Below, in pieces: positions 43,374 to 52,486 of a DNA stretch of 64,000 nt. The stretch's first letter is position 1, and the number at the start of each line of letters is the position of its first letter. The DNA lies in contig CAVSGF010000003.1 in NCBI GenBank assembly GCA_963727415.1, positions 248,001-312,000 on the forward strand. Direction: 5' to 3'. The notes under the pieces were generated by a model, which searched no databases, had not been told where the DNA came from, and worked only from the letters and a program-made list of their open reading frames with translations. Source of the stretch: DASQPR01 sp963727415 (GTDB taxonomy: Bacteria > Actinomycetota > Actinomycetes > Mycobacteriales > Micromonosporaceae). The position numbers and the translations under genes are program-made.

Positions 43374-45133
43374 TTAGGGCCTGCAGGTCATTAACACGCC
43401 GTTTTGGTCTCTGACGGGGTAGCGATGCCCGCTGCGGTGGCGAGGCTGTAGAGGTCGTTGAGTGTGGCGAGTCGTTGTGGGCCGGGCTGGACGGTGTGTC
43501 CTGCCTGCTGGAGGAGTTGACGGATCTCGCGCAGGTGTCTGTTGATCGTTTCGGGTCGGACGCTGAACAGGGTGGCGATGGCGACCTGGGGCAGGGCGAG
43601 TCGTTGGTGCAGGATGGTGGCGATGAGCCGGTCGGCGAGGGTGAGGACGGGGCGGCGGCCGGTGCCGGGGGCGGTCAGCCGCGGGCGGTGACCGCGTCGG
43701 GTGTCCAGACGCGTTTCCCGGTGCTGGGCGTGCAGCGTCATCAGTGTGGTGACCAGGGCGTCCCACTGTGAGGCCGGTAGGCCGGTCAGGGCTGGGTGGT
43801 GTAGCCAGGCCAGGTCGGGACTGGGCTGGTCGAACGGGTCTGGAGTGGTATTGACCTGCTCATATGCTTCGGGGCGCAGGGTGTAGTTCCAGTCCGGGTG
43901 CCAGTCGTGGCGGTTCAGTGGTAACGCCTCGTGCTGCCGGTCGCTGATGCATGCCCCGGTGTCGTAGGTGTTGGTGTCCAGCTCGGCGTGCACGCGCAGC
44001 CCGGTGCGGGTCGTGGTCGCGGCGATGGTCTGCACGATGACCTCGTGGCTGGCCAGCGGCCGGCCCCGCCAGTTCATCGTGATGTGGGCGAACAGCCGGT
44101 GCTCGATCTTGTTCCACTTGGAGGTGCCGGGCGGGAAGTGGCAGACGGTGATCTCCAGTCCGGTCTCGCACCGCGAGGGCGGCCAGCTCGGCTTTCCAGG
44201 CGCGGGTGCGGTAGCCGTTGGAGCCGCCCGCGTCCGCGGTGATCAGCAGCCGCCGGGCGTGGGGGTAGTCGCTGCGCCCGGCCGCGGTCCACCAGCGGCG
44301 GATCGACTCGACCGCGAACGCGGCGGTGTCGTGATCGGTGCCGACGTTGACCCAGCCGGTGTCGGCGGCCACGTCGTAGATCCCGTACGGCACGGCCTTG
44401 CCCACACTGTCGCCGGGGAAGTCGTGGGTGAGCGGCGGCTGTCGGCTCGCCCTTCGGCCGCCACTGCCGGCCGGCGTTGGCGTACTGACCGACTAGCTCC
44501 TTCTTCTTGGTGTCCACACTGATCGACCGGATCAGCCGTGCCTTGGTGGTCTTTGACCTGGTCGTTGATGTAGCGGAACTGCGCGTCCCGGTCCGGGTGC
44601 TGCCTACCCTCGATGGTCTTGGCGTTGGCCTGCAGGCTGAACCCCTCCTGGCGCAGCAGGTCAGCGACCGTGTCCGCGCCGACCCGGTGACCCTGGGCGG
44701 TCAACTGCGCTGCCAGAGCCCGGGTCGACTTCGTCGTCCACCGCAACGGGGACATCGGATCGCCCCGCTCATCCGGCTCGACCAACGCCAGCAACGCCGG
44801 CAGCAGCCCGGCATCCACATCGGACAACCGCTTGCGGCCGCCACCAGGCCGCCGCGTCCTGCCCAGCGGCGGTTCACCGGCCTCCAGATCGGACACCCCC
44901 CGCGAGACCGTGTTCTCCGCGACCCCCGCAGCCCGGGCCACCGCCCGGATCCCACCGTGACCCAGCACCCGAGCCTCCGCACCCATCACCAGACGACGCT
45001 GCCGCTCATCCAGATGCGGAAGAAGCACCTCGAACTTCGCCGCCAGCAGCCGCTCGATTTCCACGGTCACAGCCATACCACATTAGACACCGCCCTGAGC
45101 GGAAACCGCTAGTTATTTATCGGCAAGCCCTTA
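43374..45133 (-). mobile_element. ISAzo13-like insertion sequence
   Basis: About 1.75 kb. The left end begins TTAGGGCCTGCAGGTCATTA (43374) and the right end, read inward on the minus strand, begins TAAGGGCTTGCCGATAAATA (45133). These ends are imperfect inverted repeats. If the element itself starts at GGGC on both sides, it is flanked by TTA in the same orientation, consistent with a 3-bp target duplication. It carries one transposase gene, broken by several frameshifts, so it is no longer autonomous. Confidence 0.7.
43391..45076 (-). pseudogene. ISAzo13-family transposase with multiple frameshifts
   Basis: Four minus-strand frames in series make the protein. The first (45076 to about 44510) starts MAVTVEIERLLAAKFEVLLP and has a helix-turn-helix (AVARAAGVAENTVSRGVSDL). 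The next has VDTKKKELVGQYANAGR. The third begins GKAVPYGIYDVAADTGWVNV and has LLITADAGGSNGYR with a catalytic Asp. The last begins MNWRGRPLASHEVIVQTIAA and ends with a DNA-binding-like tail (LADRLIATILHQRLALPQVA). At least three frameshifts (about 44500, 44420 and 44170) inactivate it. Confidence 0.8.
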
Positions 45134-45246
45134 CGCGTCGAGACATAGGCTCAATACTGGTGGCACGATGTCGAGGAACCCCGGTCGGCTCCGCTCACCA
45201 GGTGAAGGGCCCAGACAGGCGCGGCCCACGACACCAGGAGACCACG

Positions 45247-45656
45247 ATGCCGAAATACCTGCTTCTCAAGCACTACCGTGGCGGCCCGGAGCCGCACCGT
45301 CGGGTGCCCCCGATGGACCAGTGGGCGCCCGAGGACGTGGAGGCCCATATGGCCTTCATCAGGCACGTCAGCGAACTACTCGAGGAGAACGGCGAGTACG
45401 TCGACGCGCAGGCGCTCACGCCAACGCGCACCTGGGTGCGCTACGGCAGCCCGGACGCGGCTCCCGCACCACCGACGGCCCGCTCCCCGAGACCAGCGAC
45501 CTGGTCGCGGGCTGGTACATGATCGACGTCGAGTCCCATGAGCGCGCGATCGAGCTCGCCGCTTACATCTCCTCCGAGCCTGGCCCCGGCGGCGAGCCCC
45601 TGTATGAGTGGATCGACATTCGGGGGGTCATGTCCGAGGTGCCGTCGAAGGACTGA
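45247..45656 (+). pseudogene. YCII-related (DGPF) domain protein, frameshifted
   Basis: It begins MPKYLLLKHYRGGPEP and keeps the YCII fold to TWVRYGSPDAAP. About 45465 the frame must shift by one to continue with TTDGPLPETSDLVAGWYMID and EPLYEWIDIRGVMSE, ending at 45656. This is the small partner encoded next to ECF42 sigma factors. It abuts the dead sigma gene at 45663. The intact counterpart lies at 56811-57182. Confidence 0.75.
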
Positions 45657-45662
45657 TCCGGC

Positions 45663-46493
45663 ATGATCGGCGAGCTGGCGCGACAGCGGGACGAGGGCGC
45701 GCTGCGCGCCCTCGTGCCCGGTGTGCTCGCGAGCCTGGTCCGGCGCGGCGAGGACTTCGACGCCGCCGAGGACGCACTCCAGGAAGCGCTGCTGGAGGCT
45801 CTTCGGGTGTGGCCCGAGCATCCTCCGCGCGACACGCACGCGTGGCTGACCACGGTAGCGACACGGCGACTCGTCGACGCCCGCCGCAGCGAGGCTGCCC
45901 GGCACCGCCGCGACGACACGTACGCGCAGCCGCGGCCCGCCGCCACGGAGCAGGGCGACGACGACACCCTCTTCTTACACTTCTGCTGCGCTCACCCCGA
46001 CCTCGCTCCCGCATCCCAGGTGGCGTTGACCCTGCGCGCAGTCGGCGGCCTGACCACCTGGGAGATCGCCGAGGGCGTGCGCGTCCTGCAGTCGGCGCTC
46101 GCCATGCAGACCGGAGAACGGCGCCCGGGCCGCTATCAGGTCGAGGCCGCGATCGCCGCACTGCACGACGACGCGCCCAGCGCCGGGCAGACCGACTGGC
46201 CGCAGATCCTCGCCTGGTATGACGACCTCGTCGCGTTGACCGAGGACCCCGCGCGCCAGGACCCCGCCGCGGTGCTCGGCCGCGCGGTCGCGGTCGGCCA
46301 CGTCCTCGGTGCCGCCGCCGGGCTTCGTGAGACGGACCGGCTGCGTGAGGTGATCGGCCAGCGGCCCGGTGGCACGCCGTCCGCGGGCACCTGCACGAGC
46401 TCGGGGGCGATCTGCCCGCCGCCGCCACCGCGTACGCCGAGGCCGTCCGCTGGGCCACCAACGTCGGCGAGCCCGACCACCTGGTCCGATAGG
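45663..46493 (+). pseudogene. ECF42-type RNA polymerase sigma factor, internally deleted
   Basis: Region 2 is preserved (EDALQEALLEALRVWPEHPP, THAWLTTVATRRLVDARR), then HFCCAHPDLAPASQVALTLR and AVGGLTTWEIAEG reach the start of region 4. There the sequence jumps directly to the C-terminal TPR-like part (RRPGRYQVEAAIAALHDDAP, DWPQILAWYDDLVAL), so about 140 residues with the promoter-binding helices are lost. A later frameshift leads to a stop at 46491. It follows the frameshifted YCII gene; the module is dead. Confidence 0.78.
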
Positions 46494-46551
46494 CCGCTCG
46501 CGCGCGAGCCGCTTGCACCTGTCCCGCCAGCGGATCGGCTCGCCAAGCGTG

Positions 46552-46785
46552 ATGTCAGACGTGGCCGCAGTCCACAGCTCAGCAGAGTTCACAACACTCG
46601 CCACCGGGTAATACAAGAGAGCCCTTGATGTCGCGGGTGGGGGCAGCTGGACGGAGCCGTCGATGTACGTGATGGAACTCCCGTTCACGGACGCGCTGCG
46701 AGACTTGCTCGCTGCCGACCCGTACTTCACGACCGAGGATGTCACGATCGTGCGCACCCATGCATGGTCGCCGTTCATCGGCTGA
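46552..46785 (+). other. Coding-like stretch of unknown identity, one in-frame stop
   Basis: The frame reads MSDVAAVHSSAEFTTLATG, stop (46609), YKRALDVAGGG, SWTEPSMYVMELPFTDALRD, then LLAADPYFTTEDVTIVRTHA and WSPFIG before its stop. The amino-acid composition looks protein-like, but no family is recognised. A 40-residue ORF from ATG 46663 is possible. Otherwise 46494-46867 contains nothing identified. Confidence 0.3.
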
Positions 46786-46867
46786 ACCGGTGAACGGCAA
46801 CGCCACACCATCTCGCTACGCCCAGACATCGATCCGTGACTTCGGAGTTGCTCGTATAGTTGGCGAA

Positions 46868-47374
46868 TCAGTTGGGCTCGACGAGGAGCCGGGCATAGTT
46901 GGCCATCGACCGCTGGTAGCGCGGCAGGTGCTTGGCGAGCGCCCCGACGGCGATCGACACTGCCTCCCGCTCCCGGCCAACACTGGTGAGCGCCAGGGCA
47001 AGCGTTGCGACGACCGCGTCGTCGAGCTCGTCGGAGCCCCGCCCGCGCTCCTCGGTTAGCAGTCGGACGCTTTCCTCGGGCTGCCCGATGTTCCGCAGCG
47101 AGCTCGACATCTGGATCACCGCGCGCCGCCTGCGTATGCCGTCGAGGCCTAGCTCCAAAGCCTTGCGATACAGCGGAACCGCCTTGTGCGAATGACCGGT
47201 CGAGTCCCATGCGCACGCCCGCTCAAACGCCGCCACCGGATGATCCGGTTCCAATTCGTCGGCGAGGACGCCGACCAGCTCGCGGAACTCGTCCTCGTCC
47301 CAGTCGTCAGGTGCCTCGTCGAAGGCCGCCCACAGATCTGCGCTGTGCTGCTCCCAGTCGGCGCTCGGATTCAT
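46868..47374 (-). CDS. Tetratricopeptide-repeat protein
   Basis: A 168-residue all-helical protein. Repeats include PVAAFERACAWDSTGHSHKA, VPLYRKALELGLDGIRRRRA and a third with RNIGQPEESVRLLTEERGR, the TPR pattern with small residues at 8 and 20. It probably binds another protein. ATG 47374 (MNPSADWEQ) has GAGGAG 7 bp upstream; ATG 47380 is too close to it. It is divergent from the HTH gene at 47431 with a short shared promoter. No enzyme domain is present. Confidence 0.8.
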   Translation of the reverse strand: MNPSADWEQHSADLWAAFDEAPDDWDEDEFRELVGVLADELEPDHPVAAFERACAWDSTGHSHKAVPLYRKALELGLDGIRRRRAVIQMSSSLRNIGQPEESVRLLTEERGRGSDELDDAVVATLALALTSVGREREAVSIAVGALAKHLPRYQRSMANYARLLVEPN

Positions 47375-47430
47375 GATCATTCTCCTCGTGATCGGGTTCG
47401 GACGGGAGACATCCTGCAAACGCTGGTACC

Positions 47431-48456
47431 GTGACTGCCACTGATTCGGCAAGGGTCGAATCTCTTCATCTCATGGGGTGGTCGCCGATCGCGGTCAAGC
47501 TGCGGCTCAGCCCCGCCGACCTGGGGCGCTGCCGATTCGCCATCTCACCCATGCTCGAGACGCTGTCCGCGGTGCGCCTGCTCTCCCCCCACGAAGGCGT
47601 CGGCCCCCACCGCCGCTGGCTCGACAGCCTCGGCACGCTGAAACTCGACCTCCTGCCGATCGCCCTGCTCCAGCCCCGCCGCGGCTACACCCCCGACTTT
47701 CTCTCGCCGCCGCCGATCGGCTCACACGCCCGTTTCGATGATGAGCTGGCGGCCGTGGCGGCCACCGACCATGATCGGGTACGCGCGGAGGTGCGACGGT
47801 CCCTGGCGGACACCCCGAACGCGGCCGCGTCGCCGACTGGACGACTCCTGCTGGGCGACCCGGCTCTGGTGCTTCAGACACTGGTCTCACTCGTGAAGCA
47901 GGCATGGGAGACCCTGGTCAAACCGGTCTGGCCACAAGTGCGCGGGCTGCTTGACGCCGACGTCGGCTTCCAGACCCGACGTCTCGCCGAAGGCGGCCTG
48001 GACAGGTTGTTCACCGAATTGCATCCGCGGCTGCGCTGGAGCAACGGCGTGCTCACCCGCCAGTACGGCGACGACGAGCATCGAGATCTGGGAGGCGAGG
48101 GACTTGTCCTGGTGCCCAGCGCCTTCAAGTGGGATCAGGTCGTCGTCATCGTGGATCCGCCGTGGCAGCCAACGGTGATCTATCCGGCACGCGGGCTCGG
48201 CAAACTCTGGCAGCCCCTGTCCACCGATCGACATGTGGCCCTGGGCCGGTTGATCGGCAAGACCCGGGCTGCGCTGCTACTCAGCCTCGACGGGCCGACC
48301 AGCACGACAACGCTGGCCCACCGTCACGCGCTGGCAGCCGGTACGGTCTCCGAGCATCTGTCGGTCCTGCGTGACGCCGGCTTCGTCACCGGGGAACGAC
48401 ACCGGCACGAAATCCGCTACCGCCGTACGCCGCTCGGCGAAGCCGCACTCCGCTAA
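47431..48456 (+). CDS. DUF5937 / ArsR-type winged-helix regulator
   Basis: A 341-residue regulator. The N-terminal domain (SPADLGRCRFAISPMLETLS, followed by AVRLLSPHEG) is typical of DUF5937 proteins. The C-terminal winged helix (about 275-335) reads KTRAALLLSLDGPTSTTTLA, then LAAGTVSEHLSVLRDAGFVT and HEIRYRRTPLGEAAL, an ArsR-like HTH. Such proteins repress adjacent genes in response to unknown signals. The start is GTG 47431; the in-frame ATG at MGWSP is a shorter alternative. It is divergent from the TPR gene. Confidence 0.83.
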   Translation: MTATDSARVESLHLMGWSPIAVKLRLSPADLGRCRFAISPMLETLSAVRLLSPHEGVGPHRRWLDSLGTLKLDLLPIALLQPRRGYTPDFLSPPPIGSHARFDDELAAVAATDHDRVRAEVRRSLADTPNAAASPTGRLLLGDPALVLQTLVSLVKQAWETLVKPVWPQVRGLLDADVGFQTRRLAEGGLDRLFTELHPRLRWSNGVLTRQYGDDEHRDLGGEGLVLVPSAFKWDQVVVIVDPPWQPTVIYPARGLGKLWQPLSTDRHVALGRLIGKTRAALLLSLDGPTSTTTLAHRHALAAGTVSEHLSVLRDAGFVTGERHRHEIRYRRTPLGEAALR

Positions 48457-48516
48457 CGGGCGAACAGCACTGGCTTCCGCGTCGAGATTTGCGCTCGACG
48501 CGCCCTGCGCGGATGC

Positions 48517-48672
48517 CGGCTGGACCAGCCCGGCGACCTCGCCGTCGTGCTGCGCGTGCTCTACCTCGACTACGTCACCGGCCACACGGGCCGGGTGGAC
48601 CTGGCCCGCGAGGCGATCCGACTCGCCCGCCAGCTCACCCTCGCCACCCAGGAGCCCGAGGCGCGGGCCGCA
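48517..48672 (+). pseudogene. ECF-type sigma C-terminal-domain scrap
   Basis: The reading frame RLDQPGDLAVVLRVLYLDYV, then GHTGRVDLAREAIRLARQL, resembles the middle part of ECF42-type sigma factors (usual form RLAxVLxVLYLxFNEGY...DLxxEAIRLxRxL). That is exactly the stretch missing from the sigma remnant 2 kb upstream. About 50 residues are present, without start or flanks. It may be a displaced piece of that gene. Confidence 0.45.
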
Positions 48673-48899
48673 CGACGACGGCCGTGTCAAGGACAGCGCC
48701 AGGGCGTCGCGGGTCCGAAGTACGCGGTGCGCGACATGACCGACTCGCGCACGATCGTGGTACGCCTGCGCCCTCGGCGCTCCCGAGCGACAACTGACGG
48801 CTTGCGTCGAGGCATCATCCTGGCTGCGCTTGGGTCGGGTGTCACACAACCCGCGGTTCGTTCGTCCTAGAGGGGTGACACTCGACCGAGGAGATAGAC

Positions 48900-49265
48900 G
48901 TGAACGTTGCCCTCTGGATTACCCAGGCACTACTCGCAGCGGTCTTCGCCGGCTCCGGCGCCCTGAAGGCAACCATGGCGCGGCAGCGCCTCATCGACAC
49001 CGGGCAAACAGGCGTGGCCATGTTTCCCATGCCCTTGGTCCGCTTCGTCGCGGTGATGGAGATGTTCGCCGCGCTTGGGCTGATCCTGCCGCGGCTGCTT
49101 CAGGTCGATGAGTTTCTGACCCCAGCCGCCGCCGGAGGCCTGTGCGTGGTGATGATCGGCGCCGCGTGGGCTCACACCCGACTCAGGGAGCCCCGCACCG
49201 TCGCCGCCAACGCGGCGTTGTTCGCCTTAGCTCTGTTCATCGTGATCGGACGTACTGGAGGTTGA
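48900..49265 (+). CDS. DoxX-like small membrane protein
   Basis: A 121-residue protein with four TM segments. It has WITQALLAAVFAGSGALKAT, then RFVAVMEMFAALGLILPRLL, as in the DoxX/DoxX-like family (roughly 120 residues, often in redox- or stress-linked loci). GTG 48900 has GAGGAG at correct spacing. It converges with the GlxA-type gene across a 13-bp hairpin. Its exact role is unknown. Confidence 0.85.
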   Translation: MNVALWITQALLAAVFAGSGALKATMARQRLIDTGQTGVAMFPMPLVRFVAVMEMFAALGLILPRLLQVDEFLTPAAAGGLCVVMIGAAWAHTRLREPRTVAANAALFALALFIVIGRTGG

Positions 49266-49268
49266 TCC

Positions 49269-49301
49269 CACCCGGCTCCGGGAATGAGCCGGAGCCGGGT
49301 G
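49269..49301. terminator. 13-bp perfect bidirectional hairpin
   Basis: CACCCGGCTCCGG and CCGGAGCCGGGTG pair perfectly around GAATGAG, between the DoxX stop and the GlxA-type gene's original end at 49352. Confidence 0.75.
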
Positions 49302-49423
49302 ACCGGTCCGCACCTGTGGGACGCGAGCGGGCTGGCCTTCGGCCGGCCGGGTCAGCCGATGCCCTGCCCGAAGCGTCGGCGATAGGCGCTTGGGCTAAGT
49401 CCGGTCTTCCGTCGCAGTTGCAT

Positions 49424-50341
49424 TCAGAGATTGGCCGCAGTGCCAAGCCCGCTGGCTCGGGCGACGGCATCGAGGCGCACTTCGCCGCGTTCGATGAGGC
49501 GACAAGCCAGCGTCGTTCGCTCAGCGGTGAGCCAGGCAAGTGGGGTGGTGCCGAGTTCGGCCCGGAACCGCCGATGCAGGGTGGCCGAACTGACCGCCGC
49601 GCGGGTGGCCATCTCGGTCACGCTCAGCGGCTGGTCGAGTCGCTGCTGGGCCCAGACGAGCACGGGTGCGAGAGACGTGTGTGGTATAGCCGGCATGGGT
49701 CGGTCGATGAATTGCCGCTGGCCGCCATCACGTTGGGCGGCAAAGACCAGGCGTCGGCTGACCGCATTAGCGACTTCGGCGCCGTGGTCACGGCGGATCA
49801 CGTACAGGCCCAAGTCGAGCGCGGCCGCGCTGCCGGCGGCGGTGAGGACATCGCCGTCGTCGACGAACAAGACATCAGGTTCGAGAGCGACTTTCGGGTA
49901 ACGGGTTCTGAACGTTTCTGCCCAGCGCCAGTGTGTAGTGGCTCGGCGATAGTCGAGCACGCCGGCGGCGGCCAGGGCGAACGTCCCGGTGCAGAAGCTG
50001 ATTAACCGCGCACCTCGTGTGGAGGCCCGCTGGATAGCGGCGAGTACCGCGTCGGTCGGCGCCACATGCGGGTCGGGCCGGTTGGGCACGATCACGGTGT
50101 CAGCGTCATCCACCGCCTCGAGCCCTGCCACCTCCGACAGGGTGAACAAGCCGGCATGCATACGCACCGCCGGCGTTGCGGTGCACAGGGTTAAGTCGTA
50201 CCACGGCCGATCCAGCTCAGGCCGGCGCAGCCCGAACAGTTCGGTAGCCACTCCCAGCTCAAAAGGGTTTGAGCCCTCATCAACGATCACGGCTATCCGA
50301 TGGTGACTTCCGCTGGTCCCATGCGAGGATCCTTGCGACAT
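49424..50341 (-). CDS. GlxA-family regulator (PfpI/DJ-1 plus AraC HTH), C-terminus cut by an in-frame TGA
   Basis: A 305-residue protein. The N-terminal amidase-like PfpI/DJ-1 domain (about 15-185) has LISFCTGTFALAAAGVLDYR with the nucleophile-elbow Cys. The AraC-type HTH (about 215-305) has LSVTEMATRAAVSSATLHRR and LDAVARASGLGTAANL. The TGA at 49424 stands where family members continue with R. Beyond it the same frame runs MQLRRKTGLSPSAYRRRFGQ and stops at 49352, completing the second HTH helix pair. A single C-to-T change (CGA to TGA) is the simplest explanation. Without the last 24 residues DNA binding is probably impaired. It is divergent from the cupin gene. Confidence 0.87.
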   Translation of the reverse strand: MSQGSSHGTSGSHHRIAVIVDEGSNPFELGVATELFGLRRPELDRPWYDLTLCTATPAVRMHAGLFTLSEVAGLEAVDDADTVIVPNRPDPHVAPTDAVLAAIQRASTRGARLISFCTGTFALAAAGVLDYRRATTHWRWAETFRTRYPKVALEPDVLFVDDGDVLTAAGSAAALDLGLYVIRRDHGAEVANAVSRRLVFAAQRDGGQRQFIDRPMPAIPHTSLAPVLVWAQQRLDQPLSVTEMATRAAVSSATLHRRFRAELGTTPLAWLTAERTTLACRLIERGEVRLDAVARASGLGTAANL

Positions 50342-50357
50342 GTGCTATTCATAGCAC
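50342..50357. promoter_or_regulatory. Perfect palindrome GTGCTA-TTCA-TAGCAC
   Basis: A 6-bp perfect inverted repeat with a 4-bp centre, directly abutting the GlxA-type start codon in the short divergent region with the cupin gene. It is a candidate operator for the GlxA-type regulator or for another factor. Confidence 0.55.
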
Positions 50358-50392
50358 TACCTGCACGCCGCGCTACCAGCCATGATGGCCAG

Positions 50393-50815
50393 GTGAGCAT
50401 TGAACCGATCGTCCTGACGGATGCGCTGGCCAGCTTCGAAGCCCTGTGGAGCCCCCGGATCGTCACCCGCGTCAATGATTACGACGTGCGCATCGCCAAG
50501 GTATCTGGCGACTACGTATGGCATGCCCACGAACACACCGATGAGTTCTTCCTGGTCCTCGACGGCGAGTTGCGTATCGGCCTACGCGACGGCGTTGCCG
50601 CCAACGCAGAGGCAGGCACCGGCCAAGCCGAGCGCGTGGTCGTGCTGCCTCGCGGGGCGGTGTTCGTCGTTCCGCGCGGGATCGAGCACCGACCATTCTC
50701 GCCTAACGAGGCATCGATCCTCATGTTTGAACCAATCGGCACCGTGACCGTCGGCGACCAGCACGATGTGATCCCCGACCATATCGACGCCAGCACTGGG
50801 CAAATGCTCGACTGA
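50393..50815 (+). CDS. Cupin-domain protein
   Basis: A 140-residue single-domain cupin. The first motif is YVWHAHEHTDEFFLVLDGEL (G-x5-HxH-x3,4-E-x6-G type) and the second is PRGIEHRPFSPNEASILMFE. A metal-binding HxH, E and H set is present. GTG 50393 gives the standard length; a GTG at 50300 would extend into the GlxA gene. Such small cupins are metal-dependent isomerases, dioxygenases or ligand-binding proteins. It is divergent from the GlxA-type regulator, its likely controller. Confidence 0.85.
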   Translation: MSIEPIVLTDALASFEALWSPRIVTRVNDYDVRIAKVSGDYVWHAHEHTDEFFLVLDGELRIGLRDGVAANAEAGTGQAERVVVLPRGAVFVVPRGIEHRPFSPNEASILMFEPIGTVTVGDQHDVIPDHIDASTGQMLD

Positions 50816-50902
50816 GCAAGCCGGGAACCGGTCGAGCAGGTCGCGGTAGCCGAGATCACAACTACGCGGCCTCGCCCGTTAACAGAGATTCCCTGCGCGC
50901 AA

Positions 50903-52486
50903 TCAGCCGGTGCGGACGTCCCGGGCGTTGGTGCTATACAGGCCGCCCAGGCAAAGCAGTGCGCCCAGCCCGAGCAGCACCAGCAGGGCCGCCGGCTGCG
51001 GGTGCCCACCGGCCACATCCGGCACGTGCCGCAGCAAGCCCAGGTCCTGCACCCACTGCGGTACCTTAAGCAGGCCGCCCAGCAGGGCGAACAGGCCGCT
51101 GGCCGCCAGCGGCAGCCAGGCCAACCAGACCAGCCGGGGGCGCAGCCCGTACAGCATTGCCGCGCAGCCGGTCATCGCGATCGCCGCCGGCCACTGCCCC
51201 GCCGTGTAGGCCAGGCTACGCTCGGCGATCGCGTGCCCGTCGATCACCGTCGGGGCGATCAGCGCGGCGAACGCACCGGTCACCGCCAGGATCACCGCCG
51301 CGCCGATCATCGTGGCAGCGGCCTGCGCGGCCAGCGGCGACCAGCGACGCAGCCCGTTTGTGAGCACCAGATCGGTCAGCCCGGCGCTCTCCTCGCGCTG
51401 CGCGGCGGTCATCGACAGCACCGCGAACGCGCACACCAGCAGGCCCACAAACAGGCCGTTGTAGGCGAGGTAGCCGGCCGCCGGATCGTCGCTGCCGAGC
51501 TGTGAGCCGAGGAAGCCGCCGACCGAGGAGTCCCGGCTCTGGCGCACCACCCCGGAACCCATCGCCGAGAACAGCCCGCCGATCAGCGCCACCCCGATCG
51601 TCCACGCCAGCAGCGACGAGCGGGCAAGCCGTAGCGCAAGCCGGGTCGGCCCGCCCGCGTGCAGCCGCGCCTCGTTGCGCTGGCGGCGGTGCACTAGCCC
51701 GGCCCGGAACTCGCGCCGTCCGGCCAGTACCGCCGCCAGCACCGCAAGTAGGACCACGGCCAGCAGCGCCGGCGCGAACGCCCACCAGCGCAGCCCGCTG
51801 AACGGCCGCACGGTGGCGCGCAAGCCCAGCGGGCTGGCCCAGTTCAGCCAGCCGGCATGCTGCGTATCGGCCACCGCGCGCAGCGCGAACGCCACGCCAA
51901 CAGCGACAAAGCCCATCACCCGGGCCGACCCGGCGGACGGCGCGATCTGCGCCGCGACCAGGGTCAGCGCCGCGACCAGCAGGAAGGTCAGCCCGACCAC
52001 CAGGCCGAACGCGAGCGCGCCCGGCCAGCCGACCAAATCCACCCGGCCGGTCCAAATCCCGACGCCTGCGGCGCAGCCGGCAGCCAGGACGGCGGCAATC
52101 AGGCCCAGCAGTCCGAACGCGCTGCGCAGCGGCTGGCCGGCCGCGACGCCGCAGCCGCGTAGCAGTTCCAGCGTGCCGTCGTCCTCGGCGGTGCGGGTCA
52201 GCGACACCGCGACCAGCACCGCCATCACCGCGGTTAGCACCGTGACGATGGCGCCGATTTCCCATGTGAACATCTGCGCGGGGGTGCCGGTGTCAGCCAG
52301 CCGGCCGTATATCAGGTTGGTGGCTGCGTTGTGCTGTGCCAGTATCGTCGCCTCGCGCCGCTGCTGCGCGGTGGCGTAGGTGCTCTGGTACCCGGTGACC
52401 GTGCCGGCGCAGAGGGCGATCAGCAGTAGCGTCCAAGCGCCGATCAAGAGCCGGTACCGGCGCAGTTGCAGGCGGGCGAGTCTCAT
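50903..52486 (-). CDS. ABC transporter permease of the antibiotic-exporter type
   Basis: A 527-residue membrane protein with about 12 TM segments arranged as two similar halves. It begins MRLARLQLRRYRLLIGAWTL and has TAEDDGTLELLRGCGVAAGQ and AQREESAGLTDLVLTNGLRR, as in actinobacterial 'polyketide antibiotic exporter' permeases. It overlaps the upstream ATPase gene by 4 bp (ATGA), so it is translationally coupled. The substrate is unknown. Confidence 0.9.
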   Translation of the reverse strand: MRLARLQLRRYRLLIGAWTLLLIALCAGTVTGYQSTYATAQQRREATILAQHNAATNLIYGRLADTGTPAQMFTWEIGAIVTVLTAVMAVLVAVSLTRTAEDDGTLELLRGCGVAAGQPLRSAFGLLGLIAAVLAAGCAAGVGIWTGRVDLVGWPGALAFGLVVGLTFLLVAALTLVAAQIAPSAGSARVMGFVAVGVAFALRAVADTQHAGWLNWASPLGLRATVRPFSGLRWWAFAPALLAVVLLAVLAAVLAGRREFRAGLVHRRQRNEARLHAGGPTRLALRLARSSLLAWTIGVALIGGLFSAMGSGVVRQSRDSSVGGFLGSQLGSDDPAAGYLAYNGLFVGLLVCAFAVLSMTAAQREESAGLTDLVLTNGLRRWSPLAAQAAATMIGAAVILAVTGAFAALIAPTVIDGHAIAERSLAYTAGQWPAAIAMTGCAAMLYGLRPRLVWLAWLPLAASGLFALLGGLLKVPQWVQDLGLLRHVPDVAGGHPQPAALLVLLGLGALLCLGGLYSTNARDVRTG

